The notes under the pieces were generated by a model. The model made no database searches. It was not told where the DNA came from and worked only from the letters and a program-made list of their open reading frames with translations. From NCBI GenBank assembly GCA_028583605.1, contig CM053331.1, positions 36,541,283-36,605,282 of the forward strand: DNA of 64,000 nt, given 5' to 3'. The position numbers and the translations under genes were made by a program. Shown here piece by piece: positions 32,766 through 44,140 of this stretch (position 1 is the first letter of the stretch; every line of letters begins with the position of its first letter). Source of the DNA: Dastarcus helophoroides. Lineage: Eukaryota > Arthropoda > Insecta > Coleoptera > Bothrideridae.

Positions 32766-35700
32766 GTCTTGTTGATATTTTAATTTTTTTTAACATAAAA
32801 CTTATATCGACTCTTTTTGCAAATATCAATTTTTTCAAAGCTTGACATTTTTTCAAAATGTAGTCCTTTTTAAAATTTACAACTGTTTATCAACATTTCT
32901 ATTCCTTTTCGAAAAGCTTCACTTTTATTTTAAAAATGCTTATTAATATTTTAACATTTTTCAAAATTTTGACTTTAAAATTTTCAAATTTTCGCATCTT
33001 TTTTCCAAAATATTAACTTTTTTTTAAATTTAGGCTTTTAAAAATTGTAATATTTTTCCAAAATTGATTTATTTTTCAAAATTTTGGCCTTTTCGAAAAT
33101 TTGAAACTTTAGAATTCTCCAAATTTAAATGTCCTTGTTTTTTTGCGTTCTCTGATCATTATTCAATGTTTGGACTTTATGAAGTTATAAGAAGTTTTTC
33201 AAAACTATGTCTTTCCCTTTCCTTTTTTCTTCTGACATTTCTCAAAATTTCATTTTAAATTTTCAACTTTTTTTTAACTTTTTCTCTTTTTTAAAACATC
33301 GCTTTTAAAAATATCACATTTTTTGAGAATGCATCCATTTTTTAAATTGTTTTAAGTTTTCTGAATAATTTTGGTAATGCAATTCTATTAAAAATTTAAA
33401 AAAAAATAAAAAATTAACATTTAGACTTTTTTTAAATTTCTCAACACTGTCAATTTGGATATTTTTTTTAAATTTAGATAGTCTTTTAAATTCTGGACTT
33501 TTCAGACTTTTAAATAAAAATTTTGACTGTGAACTTTTCACTTTTATTAAATTTCGATATTTTTTCAAAATGTCGAATATTCTTTGAAAATCTTGTTCAA
33601 ATTTTATTTTTTTTTAACATAAAACTTTTAAAAAATATCAACTTTTTTTGCAAATATCGATTTTTTCAAAGCTTGACATTTCTTAAAAATGTAGCCCTTT
33701 TTAAAATTTTCGACTGTTTATCAAAATTTCTACTCCTTTTCGAAAAGCTTCACTTTTTTTGAAAATTTTATATGCTTATTAATATTTCAACATTTTTCAA
33801 AACTTTGACTTTAAAATTTTTAAATTTTGCATCATTGTTCCAAAATATGAACTTTTTTTTAATTTAAAATTTTGTTAAAATTTTGACTTTTAAATATTTT
33901 GATCTTGTTCCAAAATTCATCTATTTTTCAAAATTTTGGCTTTTTCGAAAATTTGAAACTTTTCAGAATACTTCAAGTTTGAAATTTTCTTTTTTTTTTT
34001 GAATTCTTTGATCATTATTCAATGTTTGGATTTTATGAAATTATAACAAGTTTTTTAAAATTATGTCTCTCCCAAAACCTTTTTACTTTTTTTTTTCTGA
34101 CATTTCTCAAAATTTCATTTTAAATTTTCTACTTTTTTTTAACTTTTTCTCTTTTTTAAAAACATCGCTTTTAAAAATATTACATTTTTTGAGAATGCAT
34201 CCATTTATTAAATTGTTTTCAGTTTTCTGAATAATTTTGATAATGCGATTCTATTAAAAAATTAAAAAGAACTAAAAAATTAACATTCAGACTTTTTTTA
34301 AATTTCTCAACACTGTCAATTTGGATATTTTTTTTAAATTTAGATAGTCTTTTAAATTCTGGACTTTTCAGACTTTTAAATAAAAATTTTGACTTTGAAA
34401 TTTTGACTTTTATTAAATTTCGATATTTTTTCAAAATGTCGAATATTCTTTAAAAATCTTGTTCAAATTTTGATTTTTTTTAACATAAAACTTTTATAAA
34501 ATATCGACTTTTTTTGCAAATATCGATTTTTTCAAAGCTTGACATTTCTTAATAATGTAGCCCTTTTTAAAATTTTCGACTGTTTATCAAAATTTCTACT
34601 CCTTTTCGAAAAGCTTCACTTTTTTTGAAAATTTTAAATGGTTATTATTTCAACATTTTTCAAAACTTTGACTTTAAAATTTTTAAATTTTGCATCAGTT
34701 TTCCAAAATATGAACTTTTTTTTTATTTAAAATTTTGTTTGAATTTTGGCTTTTAAAAATTTTGATCTTTTTCCAAAATTCATCTATTTTTCAAAATCTT
34801 GGCTTTTTCGAAAATTTGAAACTTTTCAGAATACTTCAAGTTTGAAATTTTCTTTTTTTTTTGAATTCTTTGATCATTATTCAATTTTTGGACTTTATGA
34901 AATTATAACAAGTTTTTTAAAATTATGTCTCTCCCAAAAACTCTTTACTTTTTTCTTCTGACATTTCTTAAAATTTCATTTTAAATTTTCTACTTTTTTT
35001 TAACTTTTTCTCTTTTTTAAAAACATCGCTTTTAAAAATATTACATTTTTTGAGAATGCATCCATTTTTTAAATTGTTTTCAGTTTTCTGAATAATTTTG
35101 ATAATGCGATTCTATTAAAAAATTAAAAAGAATTAAAAAATTAACATTCAGACTTTTTTTAAATTTCTCAACACTGTCAATTTGAATATTTTTTTAAATT
35201 TAGATAGTCTTTTAAATTCTGGACTTTTCAGACTTTTAAATAAAAATTTTGACTTTGAAATTTTGACTTTTATTAAATTTCGATATTTTTTCAAAATGTC
35301 GAATATTCTTTGAAAATCTTGTTCAAATTTTGATTTTTTTGACATAAAACTTTTATAAAATATCGACTTTTTTTGCAAATATCGATTTTTTCAAAGCTTG
35401 ACATTTCTTAATAATGTAGCCCTTTTTAAAATGTTCGACTGTCTATCAAAATTTCTACTCCTTTTCGAAAAGCTTCACTTTTTTTGAAAATTTTAAATGG
35501 TTATTATGTCAACATTTTTCAAAACTTTGACTTTAAAATTTTTAAATTTTGCATCAGTTTTCCAAAATATGAACTTTTTTTTTTAATTTAAAATTTTGTT
35601 TGAATTTTGGCTTTTAAAAATTTTGATCTTTTTCCACAATTCATCTCTTTTTCAAAATCTTGGCTTTTTCGAAAATTTGAAACTTTTCAGAATACTTCAA

Positions 35701-36214
35701 ATTTGAAATTTTCTTTTTTTTAAATTCTTTGATCATTATTCAATGTTTAGACTTTCTGAAATTATAAAAAGTGTTTTAAAATTTCATCTTTTCCAAAAAC
35801 TCTTTTATGAAATTTTTGACATTTCTCAAAATTATACTTACTACTTTTTTTAAACTTTTGCTCTTTTTTGAAAATATCGCTTTTAAAAATCTTGACATTT
35901 TTTGAGATGCGTCCATTTTTTAAAATTATTTGAATTATTTTAAAAATTTGGTTTTATTAAGAAATTTGGATTTTTTTTTAAATTGCGCTGTTTTTGAATT
36001 TTAAGGAAAATTTTGATATTGTTTTTATTATTTCGCCCTACTTTTTGAACTCGTTGATTATTTTTCAATATTTCGAATTTTTTAAAATTGCAAACTTTTT
36101 AAAATCCATTTTTTTTAAATTCTGATTTTTTCAACAATTCAAAATTCTGTTTTTTTTCAATTTAATGGCAGCGGAGTCCGACTACATATTGCCACAACAA
36201 GGTTAAATTTTGTT

Positions 36215-36349
36215 CAATTTATTTAACATTTCTTCGGCCCAGTTTGGAAATATTTAAATTGTTTATGGTTTGTTGACAATTTTCTAAATAACAAACCATA
36301 AAAAATTTAAATATTTCCAAACTGGGCCGAAGAAATATTAAATAAATTG
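36215..36349. mobile_element. Small palindromic MITE (cggcccagtttgg family)
   Basis: Inverted arms of about 55 bp (caatttatttaacatttctt ... aaataaattg) around a loop with tttgttgacaattttc. Half copies occur at 16537-16610 and 37421-37481. Confidence 0.75.
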
Positions 36350-37420
36350 AAAAAAAAACATATTATTTCCGTTCAATAAGGGTCTACCATGAAGAATCAA
36401 AATTTTGGGTTGTTTCAACATTTTCGAATTAAAATATGGACAGTTATTTCAAAACTTTTGTTTAAGCTTCGATTTTTTACAAAAATTGTCCCATTTATTA
36501 CTAAATTTTCAATTTTTATTTGAAGGTTTTGACTTTTTTAAATGTCCCCTTTTTTGGGGCCTTTGAGCATTTTTCACTATTTCAACGTTTTGAAATAACA
36601 CGGATTTATTTAAAACGTTCAATTTTTTTAAAAATTCTGATTCTCTTTTGTAAATTTTGCACTTTTAAGAAAATTTCGGTATTTATCAAAATTTTATTTC
36701 AAAATTTCAATTTATTTTTTCAAATTTTTGTCTTACTTTGAAAATTTCGTTTTTTAATGATATTTACAGTTTTTGGAAAATTCACCCATTTTTCAAAATG
36801 TTGAAGATTTTTCGAATATTTTAAATCATTTTAGAAATTTTATTTTTTCCATTTTAAGGTTTTTAAACATTGTGCTGTTTTCTAAGATTTTGAATTTCTA
36901 GGAAAATTTGGTTTTTTTTAATCTTAATTTATTTTAAAATTTAACATTTTGACTTTTTAAAAAGTAGATTACAAATTTATTTAAAACTTAATTTTTTTGG
37001 AAATTTTGATTTTTTTTTGGAACATTAACTTTTTTTATAAAATTTTAGATTTTTTTCAAAATTTCTACTGTTTTCAAATATTTTCGAGTTAATTTAAAAT
37101 ACTAACTTTTTTTAAACATTTCGACTTTTCTAAATATTTACAATTTTGCCTTATTTTTCAAAGAATCGAATTGAAAGTTTCAAAATTTCGACTAAATTTA
37201 AGATAAAACTTTGTTTTGCAATTTTGACTTTTTTAAAATTTTAGCTTTGATTCGAATTATCCACTTTTATTAAAAAATCTTAAAGGAGGGCATGAATAGA
37301 TTTTTTTATACTTTAAGGGAAACACCATATAGATGAACACCTGTCATCAAATATACTATATTTTTTATTGCTTATTTTGATAAATACTATAATCAGGCGA
37401 AAATATGTTGGCAACCCTAC

Positions 37421-37481
37421 TTTTTATGTTTTAAATATTTCCAAACTGGGCCGAAGAAATGTTAAATAAATTGAAAAAAAC
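37421..37481. mobile_element. 61-bp MITE fragment with 8-bp duplication
   Basis: Carries aaatatttccaaactgggcc and is flanked by aaccctac on both sides (37413-37420 and 37482-37489). It inserted into the right terminal repeat of the larger element at 31194-37487. Confidence 0.7.
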
Positions 37482-37802
37482 AACCCTACTTATGTCGGAA
37501 TAAAGTGTCTAATCTAAACGCCCCCTTTCTGAACAAGCATCAATTCCATAGGTCCCTGTCTCGTTTGTCCTGGTATCTCAGAAACTGGTTTTAGCTGAAT
37601 TAAGCGGGTGTAAACCTCTGATAAAGTCTCTAGACCTTTTTGAGATTTATTCGGAACTATCTGTAGACAAATTCCTCAATTTTCGCGACTGTCTGTAGAC
37701 AAATTCCTCAATTTTCTACAGACAGTCGTGCGATTTCGTCTACGAGTGTGTACCAGCCTTAAAAGTAATCACGATTGCAGTAAATTGGAAGTTACGACTC
37801 AC

Positions 37803-37931
37803 ATTTTTCAATTTCTGTAGAACTTGGAGGTTTAGAGGTTGATTCTGTAGAACTTGGAGGTTTAGAGGTTGATTCTGCAGAAGAACAAGTACAAGAACTG
37901 CCTGAATCGGAGCTTTGTCTGCTTGATTTCT
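37803..37931 (-). CDS. Class B exon (129 nt) with internal duplication
   Basis: Acceptor ttttcag, donor gtgag, phase 1-1. Starts KSSRQSSDSGSSCTCSS, then the ten residues ESTSKPPSST occur twice in a row before EIEK. The two 30-bp copies are identical in DNA and in frame, which makes this the longest class B exon found. Confidence 0.78.
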
Positions 37932-37984
37932 CTGAAAAAAAAAGCATTTTGATATTTGTTGCCTCGTATGAAGATTTCTTCTAC

Positions 37985-38023
37985 CTTCTCTGTCGCTAGC
38001 AATGGAAGATATTTTGGAGGAAG
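37985..38023 (-). CDS. Class A exon (39 nt)
   Basis: Acceptor ttttcag, donor gtaga, phase 1-1. Reads SSKISSIASDRE. Confidence 0.75.
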
Positions 38024-38221
38024 CTGAAAATAAACAGAATATCATGGATCTCATCAATACTAGCAAAGTATATTTTAAACACCATACAAAAAGCCAACAA
38101 GTCAAAACCATAAAAACAAATTTTGAGTAATTGTTTTTTGAATTATCTTCTCGGAGTAATCACTTTGGGCATTATCCTATTTCCCAAATTCCCGTCAAAC
38201 AAATACATCAATGCAACGTAC

Positions 38222-38314
38222 GCTTTTCAACTTGTGCCAAACCAAGGGGCTTAGAAGTCTCATCTGGAGGACAAACACACACCTCTATTCCAACGGTGTG
38301 TTTTCCTGAATCTT
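38222..38314 (-). CDS. Class B exon (93 nt)
   Basis: Acceptor ttttag, donor gtacg, phase 1-1. Reads GKHTVGIEVCVCPPDE and then TSKPLGLAQVEK. Confidence 0.75.
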
Positions 38315-38369
38315 CTAAAAGTGGGGCAACTGAGTGATTGGAAATTATTCATTTTTAAAATTATTTTAC

Positions 38370-38408
38370 CTGTTTTGTCGCTAGCAATGGAAGATCTTTT
38401 GGTGGAAG
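38370..38408 (-). CDS. Class A exon (39 nt)
   Basis: Acceptor ttccag, donor gtaaa, phase 1-1. Reads STKRSSIASDKT. Confidence 0.78.
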
Positions 38409-38466
38409 CTGGAATTGAATCAAATATTGAATATGATATTTTGTTTAAAATTACGATTTAACGCAC

Positions 38467-38562
38467 CCTTTTCCATTTCTGAAGAGCTGGGAGGTTTACG
38501 AGGAACACCAGAGGAACATACACATGAACTATCCGTACCGATGGAATGTTTACTTGATTCGC
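38467..38562 (-). CDS. Class B exon (96 nt)
   Basis: Acceptor ttttag, donor gtgcg, phase 1-1. Reads SSKHSIGTDSSCVCSSGV and then RKPPSSSEMEK. This is the clearest member of the class B pattern. Confidence 0.78.
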
Positions 38563-38871
38563 CTAAAAATTCATTACTATTAAAATTTATTAACGATAAA
38601 AACGCAACAGAAATTAAAAATTTCACAATGTTTCGATAAATATTCGCTAACACCGGACCAGGTTTCGCCTAAAAATGAAAAGCGCAGCTTAATTCAGTTA
38701 GTAAATTCTAAATTTATAAATCTACATCTACATTAGGACAATTTATTAGAATTTAATATAAAACAAAAAGGCTATAACAGCGCTAAAAAAAAACAAATAA
38801 TGATAATATTCCAAATTTATTTTACTCTTATTATTGAAATACTCAATGAGGTCAAATGTTTTTTTTTTAAG

Positions 38872-38915
38872 CTGTCGTCTTTGTCGATTGCAGGTGAAGA
38901 TTTTTTTGCTAGAAA
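38872..38915 (-). pseudogene. Decayed class A exon between two B exons
   Basis: It sits where the B-A-B order predicts an A exon (between B exons at 39831 and 38467). Compared with intact A exons it has one extra A in the run after TCTAGC, which breaks the phase-1 frame. With the run one base shorter it would align to the S-S-K-K-S-S core. The base pair after the expected 3' end is CT, not GT. I read it as a dead exon. Confidence 0.5.
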
Positions 38916-38920
38916 CTATT

Positions 38921-39026
38921 TTTTTGGTGAAACTGATTAATCCTTGCTTGTCTTCAAAAATTGAAATACAAATCTTGCCCCCTGAAACCAAGAAAGATTA
39001 AAAAACACAACAAAAGTTGCTCTAAA
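38921..39026. mobile_element. Palindromic MITE, left arm only
   Basis: Reads ttgaaatacaaatcttgccc ... aaaacacaacaaaagttgct, the left arm of the family complete at 61932-62150. It lies directly beside the decayed A exon at 38872. Confidence 0.7.
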
Positions 39027-39304
39027 GCCAGTCAAAAAAGAAGAAGGATACAATTTTTCCTGAGAATGACTAGTGACCTTTGTAACCTTGGTTACATCGT
39101 ACATAACCTGACTTGGAGGATTTAGAATGTTTAAAAATAGGCTTCGTTCGTTTGCAATCTTCAAATTTCGAATTTGAGTCTAGAAATTTTGGCTTAAACT
39201 TTAAAAAAATTCTCTGTATCTTCTTTGAGAAGTTGTATTATTGTTATTTATGTTTTATTGGCTTTTTGTTCGCCTGTTGCTTTTTCCTCAAATCTTTTTT
39301 TCAG
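39022..39304. repeat. Long inverted repeat, left copy
   Basis: About 290 bp that is inverted at 49490-49782 (gaatgactagtgacctttgt, then a ttttattggctttttgttcg segment). Related shorter pieces occur near 39490, in the 554-bp array and at 48340. Confidence 0.8.
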
Positions 39305-39642
39305 TTACTTCAGTTAGCTTTTCAATCAGTATATTTTCAGTTACCTTCTGATAATCTCTTCTACTCTTATCTCTTATAGATTGCCAGTAATTGAAACTCT
39401 CCATAAATCTACATTTTCAACCTTCTGATAAGGATTGACAAACTCTAATGTATTGCCAGCAGTTGCCTAGATTTGTGAAAGATGCAACTGACGAAGAAAA
39501 AGCCAATAAAACGTGAATGAGCTAAAGCTTTTAAACAATTTTTTTATAAATTCTGAAGCACTTCAACATTAGTTTTAAAAATTCCAATTTAAATACATCG
39601 AATATTTTTGTTACAATTTCTCTCTTCAATTTTCTCGAAATG

Positions 39643-39728
39643 TCAACTCTAACGCATTCGAGCAACCTTTGTTGTATTTTTAAATCTTTCTTGGTCTCAG
39701 AGGACAAGATTTGTATTTTAATTTTTGA
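39643..39728. mobile_element. Palindromic MITE, right arm only
   Basis: ctctaacgcattcgagcaac, then tttcttggtctcagaggaca. Diverged half copy of the same family. Confidence 0.65.
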
Positions 39729-39830
39729 TAGAAACTACAAAAAACTAGATAGAAACTAGAAAAAGAATAAATTCGAACTAATATTTCAAGTTTAAATGGA
39801 GCGATTTCTAAAAAATAACAAATAACGCAC

Positions 39831-39929
39831 CTTTCTCAACATCTGAAGATATAACTAGTTTAGAAGCAACTTTAGAACATAAACAAGGCTTCTCTGTGTC
39901 AACTATATACTTGCTGGAGATGGGTGTAC
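39831..39929 (-). CDS. Class B exon (99 nt)
   Basis: Acceptor tattag, donor gtgcg, phase 1-1. Reads SSKYIVDTEKPCLCSK and then VISSDVEK. The Cys pair is C-L-C. Confidence 0.74.
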
Positions 39930-40028
39930 CTAATAGACAAAAACAAAGTATTTTATACTGATTAGAATTGGAGCCCACATGCGAGAAAGATCGTCTTGAT
40001 TGAGCTAATCAGATTTATCTTCTTTTAC

Positions 40029-40067
40029 CTGTTTTGGTGCTTGCCAAAGAAGATTTTCTGCTGGAAC
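40029..40067 (-). CDS. Class A exon (39 nt)
   Basis: Acceptor ttttcag, donor gtaaa, phase 1-1. Reads SSRKSSLASTKT. Confidence 0.76.
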
Positions 40068-40122
40068 CTGAAAATTTACAACTGGAGTATGCTTTTCCTT
40101 TATAATTTACCCCAGTATTTAC

Positions 40123-40212
40123 CTTTTTCAGTTTCTGAGGTAGATTTTAAAGGACCTTCCGGGGGACAAGTGCATGGAATTTCCGTCCCAATGGTATGTT
40201 TGTCTGATGCGT
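40123..40212 (-). CDS. Class B exon (90 nt)
   Basis: Acceptor ctgcag, donor gtaaa, phase 1-1. Reads DKHTIGTEIPCTCPPEGP and then KSTSETEK. It is close to the class consensus, with the C-T-C pair intact. Confidence 0.76.
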
Positions 40213-40267
40213 CTGCAGCGATGAATAATATGACAGAAAATCTAAATACTTGAGTGAGTTAACTTAC

Positions 40268-40306
40268 CAATTTTTTCACTCACAATTGAAGATTTTCTGC
40301 TGGATG
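40268..40306 (-). CDS. Class A exon (39 nt)
   Basis: Acceptor cttcag, donor gtaag, phase 1-1. Reads SSRKSSIVSEKI. Confidence 0.75.
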
Positions 40307-40445
40307 CTGAAGTCAAAATTAATTATTAAACTAAGAAAACAATGACCTACTAAATAGAGCATAATTGACATTTCCAAGTTTAGGTTTTTTTTAAAAATAG
40401 TCTTTGTTGTTACAGTTTCGAAAATTTAAAAGAGAAGCTACTCAC

Positions 40446-40526
40446 GTTTTTCAGCTTCAGGCATTTCGGTGCAAACATCAGAAGTGCATGAAGCTTCCGT
40501 ACCAACGGTATGTGTAGTGGATGTAC
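40446..40526 (-). CDS. Class B exon (81 nt), shortest of its class
   Basis: Acceptor tacag, donor gtgag, phase 1-1. Reads THTVGTEASCTSDVC and then TEMPEAEK. The P-P-S-S-S block is missing and the Cys pair is C-x4-C. Confidence 0.73.
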
Positions 40527-40918
40527 CTGTAAATAAAATAAATTTTTCCAGTTATTCAGGCTCGATAATGTGCAATGTGACTCTTCTACCAAGAACATAA
40601 CTAAATCTGAGTACCTGGCTAGTTTTCGTCCCAGTTAAGTTAATAAATAGAACTGTTACATTACTCAACCTAATTACAATTCTAGCTTGACATGCACAAA
40701 AACGTTTTTAGATTTTTTTTGATATAGTCTACGTAATACTTAATTACACTGAATACATATTTCTCTGATCCAATTCAAATCTTGGCTGTGTAAAATATTA
40801 CCAGATAAATTACCAAGATGGCATTATCACCAGACAAATTGTTAGGTTGACATTATCAGAATGAAAAAAAAAACATAGAAAAGATTAGCTTTTCTTTAAA
40901 TTATCTAACTCTTCCTAC

Positions 40919-40957
40919 CTGCTTCATGACTTCCCCGAGAAGATTTTCTACTGGACA
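40919..40957 (-). CDS. Class A exon (39 nt)
   Basis: Acceptor ttgtag, donor gtagg, phase 1-1. Reads SSRKSSRGSHEA. Confidence 0.72.
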
Positions 40958-41007
40958 CTACAAAAAATTTAAAAGTGAGTTAAAGAATCATGCTCTTGTG
41001 ATATTAC

Positions 41008-41100
41008 CTTTTCCAACTTCCGCAGAGCTATCGGGCTTAGGACACTCAGAAGGACAAGTAGAAGAATCCTTTAACTCAACACTACGTTTACCAGATGTGT
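41008..41100 (-). CDS. Class B exon (93 nt)
   Basis: Acceptor ttttttag, donor gtaat, phase 1-1. Reads KRSVELKDSSTCPSEC and then PKPDSSAEVGK; the Cys pair is spaced C-x3-C rather than C-x-C. The purine tract begins 43 bases upstream of its acceptor in gene orientation. Confidence 0.75.
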
Positions 41101-41143
41101 CTAAAAAAACAAGTTTTATATTCTACTTGATTTCAATTCAGTT

Positions 41144-42483
41144 CTATAAGAAGAAGAAGAAGAAGAAGAAGAAGCAGAAGAAGAAGAAGAAGAAGAAGAC
41201 GAAGAAATAGAAGAAGAAGGAGGAGGAGAAGGAGAAGGAGAAGGAAAAGGAAAAGGGAAAGGAGAAGGAGAAGGAGAAGGAAAAGCAGAAGGAGAAGGAG
41301 AAGGAGAAGGAGAAGGAGAAGGAGAAGGAGAAGGAAAAGGAGAAGGAGAAGGAGAAGGAAAAGGTGAAGTAGAAAAAGAACAAGGAGAAAAAGAAGGAGA
41401 AGGAGGAGGAAAAGGAAAAGGAGAAGGAGAAGGAGAAAAAGAAGGAGAAGCAGAAGAAGAAGGAGAAGGAAAAGAAGGAGAAAAAGAAGGAGAAGCAGAA
41501 GGAGAAGGAGAAGAAGAAGGAGAAGGAAAAGGAGAAGGAGAAGAAGGAGAAGGAGAAGGAGAAGGAGCAGAAGACGGAGAAGGAGAAGGAAAAGGAGAAG
41601 GAAAAGAAGAAGAAGAAGGAGAAGGAGAAGGAGAAAGAGAAGGAGAAGGAAAAGTAGAAGGAGAAGAAGAAGGAGAAGGAGCAGGAGAAGGAGAAGGAGA
41701 AGGAGAAGGAGAAGGAGAAGAAAAAAGTGAAGTAGAAGGAGAAGGGAAAGGAGGAAAGAAGGAAGAGAAGGAAAAGGAGAAGGAGAAAAAGAAGGAGAAG
41801 GAGAAGAAGAAGAAGAAGAAGAAGGAGAAGGAGAAGGAGAAGGAGAAGGGGAAGGAAAAGAAAAAGGAAAAGGAAAAAGAGAAAGAGAAGAAGAAGGAGA
41901 AGGAAAAGGAGAAGTAGAAGGAGAAGGGGAAGGAGAAGGAGAAGAAGAAGAAGAAGGAGAAGGAAAAGGAGAAGAAAAAGGAGAAGAAGAAGAAGAAGGA
42001 GAAGGAGAAGGAGAAAGAGAAGGAGAAGAAAAAGTAGAAGGAGAAGAAGAAGGAGAAGGAGCAGGAGAAGGAGAAGGAGAAGAAAAAAGTGAAGTAGAAG
42101 GAGAAGGGAAAGAAGGAAAGAAGAAGGAAAGAAGGAGAAAGAGGAGGAGGAAGAGAAGGAGGAAAAGGAGGAAAAGGAAAAGAAGAAGGAAAAAGGAAAA
42201 GAAGAAGGAGGATAAGCAGGAAGAGAAGGAAAAGGAGGAGGAGAAAAAGAAGGAGAAGGAGAAGAAGAAGAAGAAGAAGGAGAAGGTGAAGAAGAAGGAA
42301 AAGGAGAAGGGGAAGGAAAAGGAAAAGGAAAAGGAAAAGAGAAGGAGAAGAAGAAGGAGAACGAAAACGAGAACGCGAACGAGAACGAGAACGAGAAGGA
42401 GAAGGAGAAGGAAAAAGAGAAAGAAAAGGAGGAGAAAGAGAAGGAAAAGAAGGCAAAGAAGAAGAAGAAGAAAAAAAGAAGAA
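41144..42483. repeat. Polypurine tract, GAA/GGAGAA repeats (about 1.3 kb)
   Basis: Almost pure A and G on the plus strand, built from gaagaa, ggagaagga and gaaaagga units with larger internal duplications (for example near 41640 and 42010). The long minus-strand frames of 446 and 464 codons are Ser/Phe/Leu simple-sequence translations of the tract, not proteins. Confidence 0.95.
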
Positions 42484-43430
42484 AAATATGAATTCAATTT
42501 TAATTTAAACAAATCAATTGAATTCATCGCTTTGATGATTGTAACATCATAATGAAGGTCCTTCCTCCGCTACTTTGTTTGCTCCATTCTTTCTAAGTAT
42601 CTTGTTACTTGAATTGAAGGTATTCTGCGACTAGAATTGGTGATGATTCAATTTTTTGACATACAAATTCTTTGGCGCCAACCAAAGTTGAGCATACTTA
42701 ATCGGTTGCACTTTCTGTTCCTTAAATGGCCAAAAATAATCGCTTAAATGTAACATATAAGCAGAGCAATAGACACAAACCGTTCCAGAGACCCAAGAAG
42801 GGTTTCTAATTATGATTTTAAAATTTTCCGCTTTAGAAATGAAAACATCAGAAAAAGCCAAAATTTCGAATTCAAATTCCAAATTTCGGTAACATTTTGA
42901 GTGTAAATGAACAATTTTAGGAGGAGAAGGAGAAGGAGGAGAAAGAGAAGGAGAAGACGGAGAAGAAGGAGAAGAAGAAGAAAAAGGAGAAGAAGAATAT
43001 GAATTCAATTTTAATTAAAACAAATCAATTGAATTCGTCGCTTTGATGATTGTAACATCATAATGAAGGTCCTTCCTCCGCTACTTTGTTTGCTCTATTC
43101 TTTCTAAGTATCTTGTTACTTGAATTGAAGGTATTCTGCGACTAGAATTGGTGATGATTCAATTTTTTGACATACAAATTCTTTGGCGCCAACCAAAGTT
43201 GAGCATACTTAATCGGTTGCACTTTCTGTTCTTTAAATGGCCAAAAATGATCGCTTAAATGCAACATATAAGCAGAGCAATAGACACAAAACTCTTCCAG
43301 AGAGCCGAGAAGGATTTCTAATTATAATTTTAAAATGTTCCGCTTTAGACATGAAAACATCGGAAAAAAGCCAAAATTTAGAAGTCCAAATTTTGGTAAC
43401 ATTTTGAGTGTAAATGAACAATTTTACGTT
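42484..43430. repeat. Tandem pair of about 511 bp joined by a short purine tract
   Basis: 42489-42915 and 43000-43425 match closely (gaattcaattttaattaaaa, then ggtccttcctccgctacttt). A purine tract at 42918-42995 separates them, so the purine repeat was duplicated together with the unit. Confidence 0.85.
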
Positions 43431-44140
43431 TTAAGTCCAAATTTTAATATCAAAATTGAAACTGCCAGCTTAAAGACGAAAATGTTTCCAGGAAGGACTC
43501 CTGATAATAATTTTAAATCCTTAATTAGATTTCAGAAGTTACACTCGAAATTTTCGTGCTTGGAAGTCGAAATACCAAAAAAAGGATCAAAATTTCGAGT
43601 TCCGATTCTAGATTTCAAAAGTGTATACTTTTTTGGACAATTTCAACAAATTCAAGCTGTTTTAAGTATGTTAAATTCAAATTTTTAGAGTGGAAGGAAA
43701 ATTTCAAGGTTAAATTCGAAGTTGCGAAAGAATATTCGCAATTTTGGAAAAAAGTTCGATATTTACAAAAATTTTCCCGAAACGTTTTGCTTTGACTCGA
43801 AATGTTGCATTTAAAGTCGAAATTTTGCAAAATAACTTCAAAATTTATACAAAGGAAATCGAAAAAAGTTAAAATTCTGCTTTTAAACTCAAAATTTTGC
43901 TTTTAATCTTAAAATTTGCTTTTAAACTCAAAATGTTGCTTTTAAACTCAAAATGTTGCTTTTAAACTCAAAATTTCAAGATTAAAAGGAAAATTTCGCA
44001 GTTAAATTCGAAGTTGCCAAGAAATATTTACAGTTTCGGGCAAAAATACGAAATTTTCAAACATTTTTCCGAAACGTTTTGCCTTGACTCGAAATGTTGC
44101 CTTGACACGAAATGCCCTTCAAATCAAAATTTTGCAAAAT
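43431..44140. other. AT-rich intron, degenerate words
   Basis: Low-complexity sequence of aaattttg and cgaaatttt words, with a short triplicated stretch (tgcttttaaactcaaaa) near 43860-43980. No exon recognised. Confidence 0.6.

Larger units (their letters stand above)
31194..37487. mobile_element. Probable hAT-like non-autonomous element (about 6.3 kb)
   Basis: Left end agggtagccaaccatac and right end gttggcaaccct are inverted. acttatgt lies on both sides (31186-31193 and 37488-37495), but four extra bases (gact) stand before the left end, so the border is less certain than in the other elements. No transposase. The interior is degenerate T-rich sequence (ttttcaaaatttcgac words). It includes four tandem units of about 860 bp (gcttttaaaa anchors near 33301, 34167, 35028, 35879), a palindromic MITE at 32531-32765 and two other MITE insertions. 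Confidence 0.65.

Noticed and set aside
32385..32845. Two opposite frames starting with the same peptide (MTAWLSKRVRATSVVFFNL)
   Set aside because: They are the two arms of a palindromic MITE.
41116..42527. Two minus-strand frames of 446 and 464 codons rich in Ser, Phe and Leu
   Set aside because: They are translations of a polypurine simple-repeat tract in different frames, with no complex sequence or splice context.
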